From NCBI GenBank assembly GCA_018648685.1, contig JABGQT010000083.1, positions 1 to 42,816 of the forward strand: a DNA stretch of 42,816 nt, in the 5' to 3' direction. The notes beneath the pieces are model-generated. The model saw only the letters and a program-made list of their open reading frames with translations, was not told the origin of the DNA and did no database searches. Both the position numbers and the translations under genes were made by a program. This DNA is from Anaerolineae bacterium (GTDB lineage: Bacteria > Chloroflexota > Anaerolineae > Anaerolineales > Villigracilaceae). Below, piece by piece: positions 24,391 through 32,778 of the stretch. Positions within the stretch are counted from its first letter, which is position 1. Each line of letters starts with the position of its first letter.

Positions 24391-25148
24391 TATTCGGTGC
24401 TTAAACACGCGGTTGCGCCGCCATCTACAACGAGGGCTTGACCGGTCATGAAGGAGGATTGTTCATTATCGGCGAGGAAGTAGATCGCGCTGGCAATCTC
24501 TTCGGGGAGACCAACTTTTCCGCTAACGGTTTTTCGCGCCAAATTTTCAAGTCGGGATTGAACGTCCCCGTCCCCGACGTGACCACGCCCGAGACCATCG
24601 CGGAGCATTTGCGTATCGACTGCGCCGGGGAGGATAGCGTTCGCGCGGATATCATCTGGCGCAAATTCGATTGCCATTGCGCGCGTCAACGCAAGAAGAC
24701 CGCCCTTGCTTGCGGCATAAGCAGCGATATTCGCCGAGGTTTGGATAGCGTGGACAGAGGATACGTTCACGACCGCCCCACCCCCACACATCTTCAAAAG
24801 CGGATGTGCGAGTTTCACGCCTAGAAATACGGAGCGTAAATTGGCTTCCATGACCGCATCCCATTCTTCGACGGATGTTTCGAGAATAGGCTTGGCGATT
24901 TGTAACGCGGCGTTATTCACGAGGGCTTCCAGACTATCTGTAAATTGTTGTGCCTGCACGAAAATCTCTTCCATCGCGTTGCCGCGTGAGATGTCGGCTT
25001 GGATGAAAAGTCCATTTTCGGGGAAGTTATCGCCGTATTCAGCAATATCCACACCGATGACGCGCCAGTCTTTGGATGCAAAGAGTTGAACGGTCGCACG
25101 CCCAATCCCGCCAGCTGCGCCTGTGATGAGTGCTGTTTTATTTTCCAT
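24390..25148 (-). CDS. Short-chain dehydrogenase/reductase (SDR)
   Basis: The protein is 252 residues from ATG at 25148. It has classical SDR motifs: TGAAGGIG cofactor loop, NNAAL, the catalytic Ser of VNVSSVHA, YAASKGG with Tyr and Lys, and a PGAVDT stretch. The acidic residue after beta-2 (VIGVDIAE) favours NAD. It overlaps the upstream D-2-hydroxyacid dehydrogenase by 11 bp. With the dehydrogenase and the CMP-sugar synthetase it could make a modified sugar or polyol precursor for the surface glycan. The substrate cannot be told. Confidence 0.92.
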   Translation of the reverse strand: MENKTALITGAAGGIGRATVQLFASKDWRVIGVDIAEYGDNFPENGLFIQADISRGNAMEEIFVQAQQFTDSLEALVNNAALQIAKPILETSVEEWDAVMEANLRSVFLGVKLAHPLLKMCGGGAVVNVSSVHAIQTSANIAAYAASKGGLLALTRAMAIEFAPDDIRANAILPGAVDTQMLRDGLGRGHVGDGDVQSRLENLARKTVSGKVGLPEEIASAIYFLADNEQSSFMTGQALVVDGGATACLSTE

Positions 25149-26100
25149 TGAATGCAATTCCTAGTCCTTCAAGCAAATTCTTGATCGTATTCCAATGCAC
25201 ACGTTCCCATGCCGCAGGGCTGGAGTTGGAGTTGTGGGGAGCGAGCATGACGTTATCCATTTTCTTGAGGGGGCTATCTTCGGGGAGGGGTTCGACTTCA
25301 AAGACATCCATCGCTGCGCCACCGAGCTTGCCTGCTTGAAGTGCAGAAATCAACGCTTGCTCATCCACGATGGGACCCCGTGCAGAGTTGATGAGAATAG
25401 CGGTCTCTTTCATCTGTGCCAAAGTAACAGCATTGATTAGATGTTCGCTCGTGGGGTTGAGATCGCAGTTGATAGAAACAAAGTCGGATTTTGAGAGCAA
25501 AATATCGAGGGTGGTCATCTCAATGCCAGATTCGCTAATGAAAACATGGTCAATCTCAACAATATCAGTGCCATAGACCTTCATCCCAAAAGCGCGGGCA
25601 CGGCGTGTGACTGCTTTGCCAATATTACCCAAACCGATCACACCTAAGGTCGCTTCGCTGAGAGTGAAACCGGAGATTTTCTTCCACTCGCCAGCTTTCA
25701 TAGCTTTATCCATCCAGGGTTGGCGGCGGGCGAAGGCGAGCATATAGCCAAGAACAGTATCTGCGACGGGGGTGGTGAAAGCGTTCGGGGTACGCCCGAT
25801 CTGCACACCATAACGTGAGCAAGCTTGGGTGTCGAGCGAATCGATCCCCGTGCCCCATTTCGAGATGATTTTCAGGCGCGGGGCACAAGCTTCCAGCACG
25901 CGGGCTGTGTATCGGTCATCCCCACAAATTGCGCCATCAAATTGCCCAGCATATTTCAGCAAGTCGGCTTCTTCCATCCGCTCTTCGACATCGGGGACAA
26001 TAACTTCGAGGCCATATCCTTCCAGAACAGGACGGAAACGGTCGAGAAAGGGGATCATATAGGGGGCGGTCAACAAAACAGTTTTTTTAGATTCAGTCAT
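25138..26100 (-). CDS. D-2-hydroxyacid dehydrogenase (phosphoglycerate dehydrogenase-like)
   Basis: The 320-residue protein is a D-isomer-specific 2-hydroxyacid dehydrogenase. The NAD loop is LGVIGLGNIGKAVTRRARAF, with Asp at the end of beta-2 (GTDIVE). Catalytic residues are the Arg of NSARGPIVDE, the Glu of DVFEVEPLP and the His of APHNSN. It lacks the C-terminal ACT domain of many SerA proteins, though a free ACT protein is encoded 2 kb upstream. Genomic coupling to SDR and CMP-sugar synthetase argues for a sugar-acid substrate rather than serine synthesis. Confidence 0.9.
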   Translation of the reverse strand: MTESKKTVLLTAPYMIPFLDRFRPVLEGYGLEVIVPDVEERMEEADLLKYAGQFDGAICGDDRYTARVLEACAPRLKIISKWGTGIDSLDTQACSRYGVQIGRTPNAFTTPVADTVLGYMLAFARRQPWMDKAMKAGEWKKISGFTLSEATLGVIGLGNIGKAVTRRARAFGMKVYGTDIVEIDHVFISESGIEMTTLDILLSKSDFVSINCDLNPTSEHLINAVTLAQMKETAILINSARGPIVDEQALISALQAGKLGGAAMDVFEVEPLPEDSPLKKMDNVMLAPHNSNSSPAAWERVHWNTIKNLLEGLGIAFNGK

Positions 26101-26106
26101 AATTGG

Positions 26107-27626
26107 CTACTTTGCACAGTTATTTGGAATTTCTTCAAGTTGGTCAAGATTGGAATAATAACTTCTATCTTCCAAAAGCGAGTACTCTTCATCGAAATAA
26201 GTATTAAATAACAAACGAAATGTATTCACGGGAGTAATCGTGGGGTAAAACTCTACATTTGCATCTGGGAAATAATAAGCACTAAGGATGCCCATGCGAT
26301 CTGCTTCTGAAAAATGACTAGGTCCATGATCCCCCTGAATAATAATAATGGGGGGATTGCTAGAATTTTTAAATATTTGCTGAATTACTTCAGGCAATTT
26401 ATTACTAATATACATTGCTTGGTTTCGATACCCTTGAATGTAATCTTCATCTGAGTAGTAAGTCGCATCATTATGGGTTTGCTTTGAGACTACCGATAGC
26501 TCTCCCTTAGCCCCAAAAACAAAAGGCTGATGAGGGATAAGAAGATGCACAAAGACAAATTTTGGAGAGGGCACCGCTGGAACCTCTTCAGACAGACGTT
26601 CAAGATGCGATAAGATCATGTTTCGTTTGCTTTCATGAATCGTGAAACGATAGCGGGCAAAAAATCCCGCATCGTCCAATACTAAAGCAAAAGATGAGCG
26701 TAATAAAAGGCTCTCAAAGGAATTTATTCCTGTACGAGGCGCAGTGTAATATATGTCTGCATCATATAATTGAGTGAAGTCAAAACCTGTTTCAAACCCA
26801 ATAGTTGTATATCCTTTTTTTTCCAAAAAACCTATAACTGCACTCTTTTTCGTTAACTCTGCAAGATTCGCCTGCTCTTTGTTCTCCAGACTAAAGTCTT
26901 CAATTATTTCTTCAAGGTAATTGAAATTTAACGACGAAGGTAGCGAAAGGTCAGTACCAGAATAATTGCTTTGACCACACTGAGCAACATAAAACCCTAA
27001 ATCTTCTAAGGTAGCTAAAAAGTGCGAATTATCGTAGTCAAAGCGCTGAGAAAGAATATCTGAACGCCCATAAGCATCTAAGACAATATAATAAATATCA
27101 GGCGACTGATTAGTTTTCGATTCTCCTATAGATTGATCTACGACTTCTAGTGGCATTCTCTCTTTGCCAGCAATATCATTCATTCGTGAAAGAGCAGTTG
27201 GTGTTATCGTGACCAAAGGAAAAAAAGCAAAAGCAAAGCAATGCTATTTAATGTTTGGTTCGTTTTAGGATACGCAGACAATTTACTGACAGACCACCAA
27301 ATGCCAAAGATTATCAGAGCAAGCCAAACAGGAAGCAGGAAACGATGCCGCCCTATACCAACTCCAAGGATTTCTATGTTTTTCAGAAGCGTATAAATAT
27401 GCCCATACGTAAAAAACAGAATAATAATAGTCGCAGAGATAACGCCTGCTCGTCTCCAGTCACCAAATATACCGCGAAGCAATAACAGTAACGCTGCAGT
27501 ACCGATCAAAACAAAGATAATTGGGCGATAGGCAGCACTTAAATCAACCTGCCCAACATTGTTGGCTAAGAGGGCCAGTACAGGGTAAAGAGCAAAGAAA
27601 AAAGGATGTATAGGTTTATTTGTCAT
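26107..27626 (-). pseudogene. Membrane sulfatase/alkaline-phosphatase-like protein, frameshifted
   Basis: Two adjacent frames make one logical protein of about 506 residues. The upstream part (27204-27626) has an N-terminal membrane domain of about four to five helices (HPFFFALYPVLALLANNVGQ). The downstream part (26107 to about 27216) has the phosphatase-superfamily domain: PDIYYIVLDAYGRSDIL, SNYSGTDLSLPSSLN, HLLIPHQPF, IIQGDHGPS. The frames meet at a run of seven A at 27220-27226 (T on the coding strand). One extra base there would fuse them without a stop. It may be a real broken gene, a phase-variable tract or a sequencing error. Neighbour spacing of 1 and 6 bp supports a former single gene. 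Confidence 0.8.
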
Positions 27627-27627
27627 A

Positions 27628-28296
27628 TCATAAGTTGAAGTGCCGATGTTTTAAAATATCGGCGATCTGGAAATCGGATTCTTCGTCAATATCCACCGCC
27701 TCGAGGGCAGGGATTTCAAACATCAGCGGGTTGGGTCCAATACGGTGATTATGTTTTTGTAAATTCTCACAGCTAAAAAGATAGATGCAGGAATTTTCTT
27801 CGTAGACGGGTGGCAGATCCTGCGTTTGGATGAGTTCTTTCGGGTCATGATTGATGGCTGCGCCGTGACGATCGTACAGTCTGGTTTGCCACCGTGTTAC
27901 CGAGAATAGCGAGTCTTTAGACGGATACGCTCCGAGAAAAGCCTGAATCCCGGCAGATACCGTTTCCGATCTTAATAGCGGATTTGTGCTATGGGTTTGC
28001 AAATAAAAATCCGCTTCCACTTGCTCCGTGTCATGGAGCAAAATATCGTTCATCGGGCGGTCATCTTCGCGCAGATGTTCGGGGCGATTAATGATGACCA
28101 CATCCGGAAAATGCTCGCGTAAACCATCCATGACTGGCTCGGAATCGGTATTCACAACGATCACATCAATTTCAGGCACAGCTTGTAAGGTTTCAATAAT
28201 ATGGTGAAAAAGCGGCTTTCCAGCGAGTTCACGATAATTCTTTCCCGGCACGCGCTGGGAGTGGTGTCTCATAGGGACAAGGGCGGCGATTTTCAT
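27628..28296 (-). CDS. CMP-sugar synthetase (acylneuraminate cytidylyltransferase family)
   Basis: The 222-residue protein is a NeuA/KdsB-like nucleotidyltransferase. MKIAALVPMRHHSQRVPGKN carries the CTP-binding loop (R..S.R.PGKN), with PLFHHIIETLQ and VVNTDSE after it, then HSTNPLLRSETV for the sugar pocket. It activates an acidic sugar or polyol with CTP. It lies 3 bp after the ACT gene and 1 bp before the sulfatase-like gene. Substrate is unknown; no sialic acid synthase (NeuB) is in the window. Confidence 0.9.
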   Translation of the reverse strand: MKIAALVPMRHHSQRVPGKNYRELAGKPLFHHIIETLQAVPEIDVIVVNTDSEPVMDGLREHFPDVVIINRPEHLREDDRPMNDILLHDTEQVEADFYLQTHSTNPLLRSETVSAGIQAFLGAYPSKDSLFSVTRWQTRLYDRHGAAINHDPKELIQTQDLPPVYEENSCIYLFSCENLQKHNHRIGPNPLMFEIPALEAVDIDEESDFQIADILKHRHFNL

Positions 28297-28299
28297 AAG

Positions 28300-28683
28300 C
28301 TAATTCTCAAAAACATATCCTGCTTGTGCCAAAGCTTTTTGGGCAGCAGATAGTTTCTCTTTCCTCACCAAAATATAATCCGTATCATAAGTCGAGATAG
28401 CAAAGATGCTAATCTTTACTTCTGCCAAAATAGTAGCAATCTTAGCAAGGATGCCCGTCAAACCAAAATCTAGCGGACCAAGCACCTTGATACAAACCCA
28501 GCCAGTTTCTCTTTTTTCACTTAAAACAGGGATTTGTGTATCACAAAGAATTGATAGTTCATCCTTTGTTTTTGAGACAGAAAAGAATTCACTCTTCAAT
28601 ACATTGGCTGGGATATCCTGTACCTGCGAAAAGCGATGAATGGTGTATTCACTAGACAGAACTGCTAATTTCAATTTATTCAT
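28300..28683 (-). CDS. ACT-domain protein (CASTOR/ACT_7-like)
   Basis: The 127-residue protein is made of two ACT-like halves. The second is clear (WVCIKVLGPLDFGLTGILAK, ISIFAISTYDTDYILVRKE). Such small proteins bind amino acids as allosteric sensors. It lies 3 bp upstream of the CMP-sugar synthetase. It may regulate an enzyme of the cluster or be a bystander. Confidence 0.85.
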   Translation of the reverse strand: MNKLKLAVLSSEYTIHRFSQVQDIPANVLKSEFFSVSKTKDELSILCDTQIPVLSEKRETGWVCIKVLGPLDFGLTGILAKIATILAEVKISIFAISTYDTDYILVRKEKLSAAQKALAQAGYVFEN

Positions 28684-28768
28684 CGTCTAATATCTTGTCC
28701 TCTATCCAAAACATACAAATTTTATTGGCATAAGAGAACAAACGCAGCGTTTCTTTGACAATCATAAT

Positions 28769-29902
28769 TTACTCACTCTCTACAAAAACTAGGATTTCTG
28801 TAGATGAACTACTCTTGTAGTTTGTGTCACCTGAATAAGTTGCTACAAGAGTATTCTCCCCACCCGTTGTTAGTAAGAGTTCACAACCTCCTTCTTCGAC
28901 AGTGCTAGTACATTTATCTACTCCATTACTGATAGTAATTTTCCCCATTGGCATTTTCCCTCCAGCCATATCAAAGGAAATATCAAATTGGTTATCATCA
29001 TCTCTAAGGTAGTCGTCAAGATAGGGAGAATATGTAGTTACTTGAATTAAATCGCTAGCTGGTTGGAAATTGATAATACGCAGATAACCATTACCGCCTT
29101 TTTCCATATTCTGATAATCTGATAAAACTTGGTGAATGGCACGTCCTTCATAGTCAATTCTCCTCGCAACACCAGGACTATGACCCGATAAGACTAAAAA
29201 AATATTAGTATTATTCTTTATTAGTTTTCCCCACAAAATTGATGGAGCAATAGCTCCATCGCTACGATCTTGACAATGATCCAGCCGCATTGCATCAGTT
29301 GAAGAGAGAAAAGCATGTGTAGAAACAATTATTTTTCTCTCTTGATGTTCTTTAACAATCTCATTTGCCCAAGTAACAGCTTCTAAAGTAGGGCAATACT
29401 GCATGTGAATCATCAAGTAATCATCACCACCAGCAGAGAAAAGCTGATAATTATTCTTGTTTTGACTAAAACTCCCCCCCCACCATATTTCATCTTCATA
29501 ACGCGACGCAGGAAAATACTCTTGATAATAATCTGCTTGCCCACCAACTTGCATATCATGGTTTCCAGGCAAAACCCCATGTTGAACAATATCGCCCAAA
29601 TGGGTGACAAAAACAATATTCAAGTCATCTTTGTTATCTACAACCCATTGTGTTTGAGAAAGATAAATTTCGGGATAGGATTCTGAATAGTATTGTGTAT
29701 CTGGTAAAGCGATGATGGTGAAATCTGAAGCATTACTCACCACCCGATAATCAAAGCGTAAAATTTCCCCGACTTGCAGAGAGTTCGATGAAACAGAAGT
29801 GACCTGTACGGCTGTTTCTGCTTTTGCATTATTTTTTATGCTAAAAAATAATGCAACAAGTATAAGGAAAAGTATGGAAATACCAACAAGTTTTTTTTTC
29901 AT
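28769..29902 (-). CDS. Exported metallophosphoesterase with C-terminal Ig-like domain; apparent internal deletion
   Basis: The 377-residue protein has a signal anchor (about 5-22), then a calcineurin-like phosphoesterase with FTIIALPDTQYYSE, VTHLGDIV, GVLPGNHD, STHAF and VLSGHSPG. It ends with a Big_3-type Ig-like repeat (about 300-377, LVATYSGDTNYKSSS). Between the GD and GNHD motifs only three residues remain (GDIVQHGVLPGNHD), where relatives carry a helix of some 25-35 residues with a Trp. This looks like an in-frame deletion near the metal site and may impair activity. It lies 24 bp from the GT2 gene. Confidence 0.87.
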   Translation of the reverse strand: MKKKLVGISILFLILVALFFSIKNNAKAETAVQVTSVSSNSLQVGEILRFDYRVVSNASDFTIIALPDTQYYSESYPEIYLSQTQWVVDNKDDLNIVFVTHLGDIVQHGVLPGNHDMQVGGQADYYQEYFPASRYEDEIWWGGSFSQNKNNYQLFSAGGDDYLMIHMQYCPTLEAVTWANEIVKEHQERKIIVSTHAFLSSTDAMRLDHCQDRSDGAIAPSILWGKLIKNNTNIFLVLSGHSPGVARRIDYEGRAIHQVLSDYQNMEKGGNGYLRIINFQPASDLIQVTTYSPYLDDYLRDDDNQFDISFDMAGGKMPMGKITISNGVDKCTSTVEEGGCELLLTTGGENTLVATYSGDTNYKSSSSTEILVFVESE

Positions 29903-29925
29903 TTTTCTAAGTTATTCCCTAGTTT

Positions 29926-30858
29926 TTAATCATAATCTATCGGTTCTACATCTCGCGGTGCAGGTGTTTTTTCTGAGAGAATACCCGGCGGGTAATAAAA
30001 ACCCTGATGCAATTGGGCATCAATTTTGCCCGAATAATTATAGCCCTGATACGTTCCCCAATACTGCAAAAAACGGAACCAAAGAATGCTCCACCAATGT
30101 TCATCAAGCACCTTCTCCCGTTTGGCTTCCAATAGGTCTGAATAAGTGCTACTCAGCCACAAGCGAAGGAAATTCCATAAAGAAAAGGTACTGGTCGGTA
30201 AAATCTGCTTCATTGCAATTGCTTCTCGTCTATAACGATTGTGGACTTGAGCAGGTTTCTCATCGTGGAGATGAATAATCTCCGCTTCGGCGGTATAGGC
30301 AATCCCATAGCCTTGCTCCATCGCCCAACTGCTCCAAGCCAGATCTTCGAGACCAGTTAATTGTTCGTTGTAAGGATGTTGCTCCCAAAGCGAGCGACGA
30401 ATAGCTGCATTGGCATTATGTGAGTAGGGATGCCCCTGACGGGGCTGGGAAATATCGGGGAAGTATTGCCTAAAGAATTGATGTTCGGAGTATTGATTGG
30501 TATCCCCGCCGCGCTGTTTTCCATAACTGACAGCGAGATTTTCATCATCGAAGGGTTTGAGTAATTGCTCCAGCCAATCTGGGTAAACGGGATAACAATG
30601 TGCGCTAACATTGACGATGAACTCACCACTTGCAGCATCCACGCCATAATTGAGTGAACGTCCAAAAGTAAAGTTTTCCGGAGAGATGTGGACGATCGTT
30701 GCATCGTAATTCTCGGCGATGGAGACGGTCTCATCTGTGGAGCCAGAGTCAACGAGAATGACTTCAACATCATCGAGATTTTGCTGTTTAATCCCCTCTA
30801 GCAGCCGCCCAATATCTTTGGCTTCATTATAAGCGCGGATAACGACAGAGCATTTCAT
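29926..30858 (-). CDS. GT2 family glycosyltransferase (rhamnosyltransferase-like)
   Basis: The 310-residue GT-A protein starts MKCSVVIRAYNEAKDIGRLL. It has the DSGSTDETV donor motif, then VNVSAHCYPVYPDWLEQL and GLEDLAWSSWA for the catalytic acidic region. The C-terminal portion is Trp- and Tyr-rich, as in enzymes that work at the membrane on lipid-linked acceptors. It follows the sulfotransferase gene, separated by palindromic repeat copy F. Confidence 0.92.
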   Translation of the reverse strand: MKCSVVIRAYNEAKDIGRLLEGIKQQNLDDVEVILVDSGSTDETVSIAENYDATIVHISPENFTFGRSLNYGVDAASGEFIVNVSAHCYPVYPDWLEQLLKPFDDENLAVSYGKQRGGDTNQYSEHQFFRQYFPDISQPRQGHPYSHNANAAIRRSLWEQHPYNEQLTGLEDLAWSSWAMEQGYGIAYTAEAEIIHLHDEKPAQVHNRYRREAIAMKQILPTSTFSLWNFLRLWLSSTYSDLLEAKREKVLDEHWWSILWFRFLQYWGTYQGYNYSGKIDAQLHQGFYYPPGILSEKTPAPRDVEPIDYD

Positions 30859-30865
30859 GATAATT

Positions 30866-30952
30866 TAATGTCATTGCGAGGGGGGCGTAACCCAACGTGG
30901 CAATCTCCAAAGCAATGGGGGAGATTGCGTCGCTACGCTCGCAAAGACATTA
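30866..30952. repeat. ATTGCGAG palindromic repeat, copy F
   Basis: TAATGTCATTGCGAG (30866-30880) pairs with CTCGCAAAGACATTA (30938-30952); internal arms are CAATCTCC/GGAGATTG. It fills the gap between two glycan genes, and its right end supplies the TAA stop codon of the sulfotransferase. Confidence 0.9.
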
Positions 30953-31849
30953 CCAGTCGAGATTTTCCTCATACCCCAAGCGGATCAATAAATCTCCCGC
31001 GACTTCTTTAAAGACGCGCTTATGTTCGTCAGTGAAATATTTTTTCCATTCACCAGTTTTGCCAGAGCGGAAGGTAGGTGATTTTTTGGGGTTGATACTT
31101 TCTTCGAGAATGTCAATTGCTTTTTCACGATCAATGGGCAAATTGGGGATGCGCTCAGAAAGATGGTCAAAGACTTTGCCCAGTGTTTCACGGCGGTTAT
31201 GAATAAAGTCTTCAAATTGAAGGGGTAAAACTTCAGGGCGATCAAGCCAATCGGTGTATAGGGCAAAACGCTCTGCGATATTGGGGAATTCGACATCAAC
31301 ATCGGGAAGCCCAAGAATGCTGACGGTGAGCCGCTCTTCAAAGCTGTGGAGTTCTTCTGCATAATATCTGTGGTGATGGTGGTCGGGCAACATCTCGGCG
31401 ATATAGAAAACGTGCGAGACGACGACATCGCGCGGGTCGCGGAAGATGAAAAAGGGGACAAAGTTGGGGCTGCATACTTTGTTTACAACCTCTGGCCAAG
31501 CCAAGAGATGAGCAGCGGTCACATCCAATGGACGCAGAGAATTGAGATAGGTGAGGGTTTCGTCCACACTGCGTTTGCGTCCGGTATCGCCATCATAGGC
31601 TGCAAAAGAAACAGGAATATGGTGAGCAAAAGGGGCAAATTCGGAAAACCCGAGCAAAATTTGGTCCAGCAAGTGAGTGCCGCTTTTAGGAAAAGAAATG
31701 CCCAGCAAGATAGGCCAGCCATTTTCAGGCGCGGATATCTCAGAAAAACGCGGACGACGAGCAACTGTTTCGGCTCTATACGCATAGATGCGTAACCGGT
31801 CGCGGAGTTTGGTAGGCAGGAGGGCTTTTAGTTTGTTTTTTGTAGACAT
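30950..31849 (-). CDS. Sulfotransferase
   Basis: The 299-residue protein has the PAPS-binding P-loop-like motif SFPKSGTHLLDQ near residue 53 and the 3'-phosphate motif FIFRDPRDVVVSH near 133. A C-terminal KSPTFRSGKTGEWKKYFT closes the cofactor site, as in the Sulfotransfer_1 family. It would add sulfate to the glycan or a lipid. It is the first gene of the long glycan run. The stop codon comes from a palindromic repeat, so the C-terminus may have been set by that insertion. Confidence 0.93.
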   Translation of the reverse strand: MSTKNKLKALLPTKLRDRLRIYAYRAETVARRPRFSEISAPENGWPILLGISFPKSGTHLLDQILLGFSEFAPFAHHIPVSFAAYDGDTGRKRSVDETLTYLNSLRPLDVTAAHLLAWPEVVNKVCSPNFVPFFIFRDPRDVVVSHVFYIAEMLPDHHHHRYYAEELHSFEERLTVSILGLPDVDVEFPNIAERFALYTDWLDRPEVLPLQFEDFIHNRRETLGKVFDHLSERIPNLPIDREKAIDILEESINPKKSPTFRSGKTGEWKKYFTDEHKRVFKEVAGDLLIRLGYEENLDW

Positions 31850-31932
31850 AGGCTCTCTTTTGGTAATTTAGTCGCTGGCAATTGTATCAGCTTTCAAGAT
31901 TTTTTCAGCCTCTACGAAAAGGGTCATTTTGC

Positions 31933-31938
31933 TATAAT
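31933..31938 (+). promoter_or_regulatory. -10 box for the methyltransferase gene
   Basis: TATAAT in the 152-bp gap between two divergent genes, 63 bp before the plus-strand start at 32002. No good -35 box was seen. Confidence 0.35.
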
Positions 31939-32001
31939 ACCCTTCTCTCCTAAGAAATATTTTTGGAAATTTAAGACACCCTTGTCGAAAAAGGAAAGCA
32001 G

Positions 32002-32697
32002 ATGCCCACAGAAAAAGAAGTCTATGAAAAATATGCTGATGAATATGACCGCCTGATCCAGCGGGAAGATTATCAAGAAAATATCCTAAGAGAGATAGAG
32101 AAATTCGTCTCGCTCCAGAAATTGGACGTGGTCGACCTTGGCACAGGGACGGGGCGGCTGACACGTCTACTTGCCCCCTGTGTCCGTAGCATTAAGGCTT
32201 ACGATAGCTCCGCACATATGCTTGAAATCGCAGCAGATTCTCTCAAGAAGATGGAGTTAGAAAATTGGCAAATAGATGTTGCTGACCATCGCCACATCCC
32301 TGTAAAAGATGCTTCTGCCGATCTAATCGTCTCCGGCTGGAGCTTCTGTTATCTCGCCGTTTGGGGAGGAGATGAATGGAGATCGGCACTCGAAGATGGG
32401 TTGAAAGAAATACGCCGTATCCTGCGCCAGGGCGGGATGGTCATCATCTTTGAAACAATGGGCACGGGGCACGAATCCCCGCAACCGCCAGCGCATCTCG
32501 ATGGGTATTACGCCTGGTTAACGGAAGCAGGTTTCAAATCAAGTTGGTTGCGGACGGATTATAAATTCGCATCAATGGAAGAAGCTGAAGAATTATCTAC
32601 ATTTTTCTTTGGTGAGGAGATGGGGAGGAAAGTCATCGAGAATAATTGGCAAATACTGCCAGAGTGTACGGGTATCTGGTGGCAACGTTTTGAGTAG
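32002..32697 (+). CDS. SAM-dependent class I methyltransferase
   Basis: This 231-residue protein has SAM motif I VVDLGTGTGRLTRLL near residue 44, the acidic residue after beta-2 (IKAYDSS) and post-motifs ADLIVSGWSFCYLAVW and LRQGGMVIIFETMG. It is a small-molecule type Methyltransf_11 protein of unknown substrate. It is divergent from the glycan cluster and 81 bp before the membrane-protein gene on the same strand. Confidence 0.88.
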   Translation: MPTEKEVYEKYADEYDRLIQREDYQENILREIEKFVSLQKLDVVDLGTGTGRLTRLLAPCVRSIKAYDSSAHMLEIAADSLKKMELENWQIDVADHRHIPVKDASADLIVSGWSFCYLAVWGGDEWRSALEDGLKEIRRILRQGGMVIIFETMGTGHESPQPPAHLDGYYAWLTEAGFKSSWLRTDYKFASMEEAEELSTFFFGEEMGRKVIENNWQILPECTGIWWQRFE

Positions 32698-32778
32698 TTT
32701 TTCCTTTCTCGCAGAAAGTTTGAGGCAAAAAAGCGTTTTTTGCGTAGATATAGTAGTAATTGAGAAAAGGAGAAAATA

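Noticed and set aside
27204..27240. Programmed ribosomal frameshifting in the sulfatase-like gene
   Set aside because: The coding-strand T-run lacks a classical slippery heptamer plus downstream structure; a base loss or tract variation is simpler.
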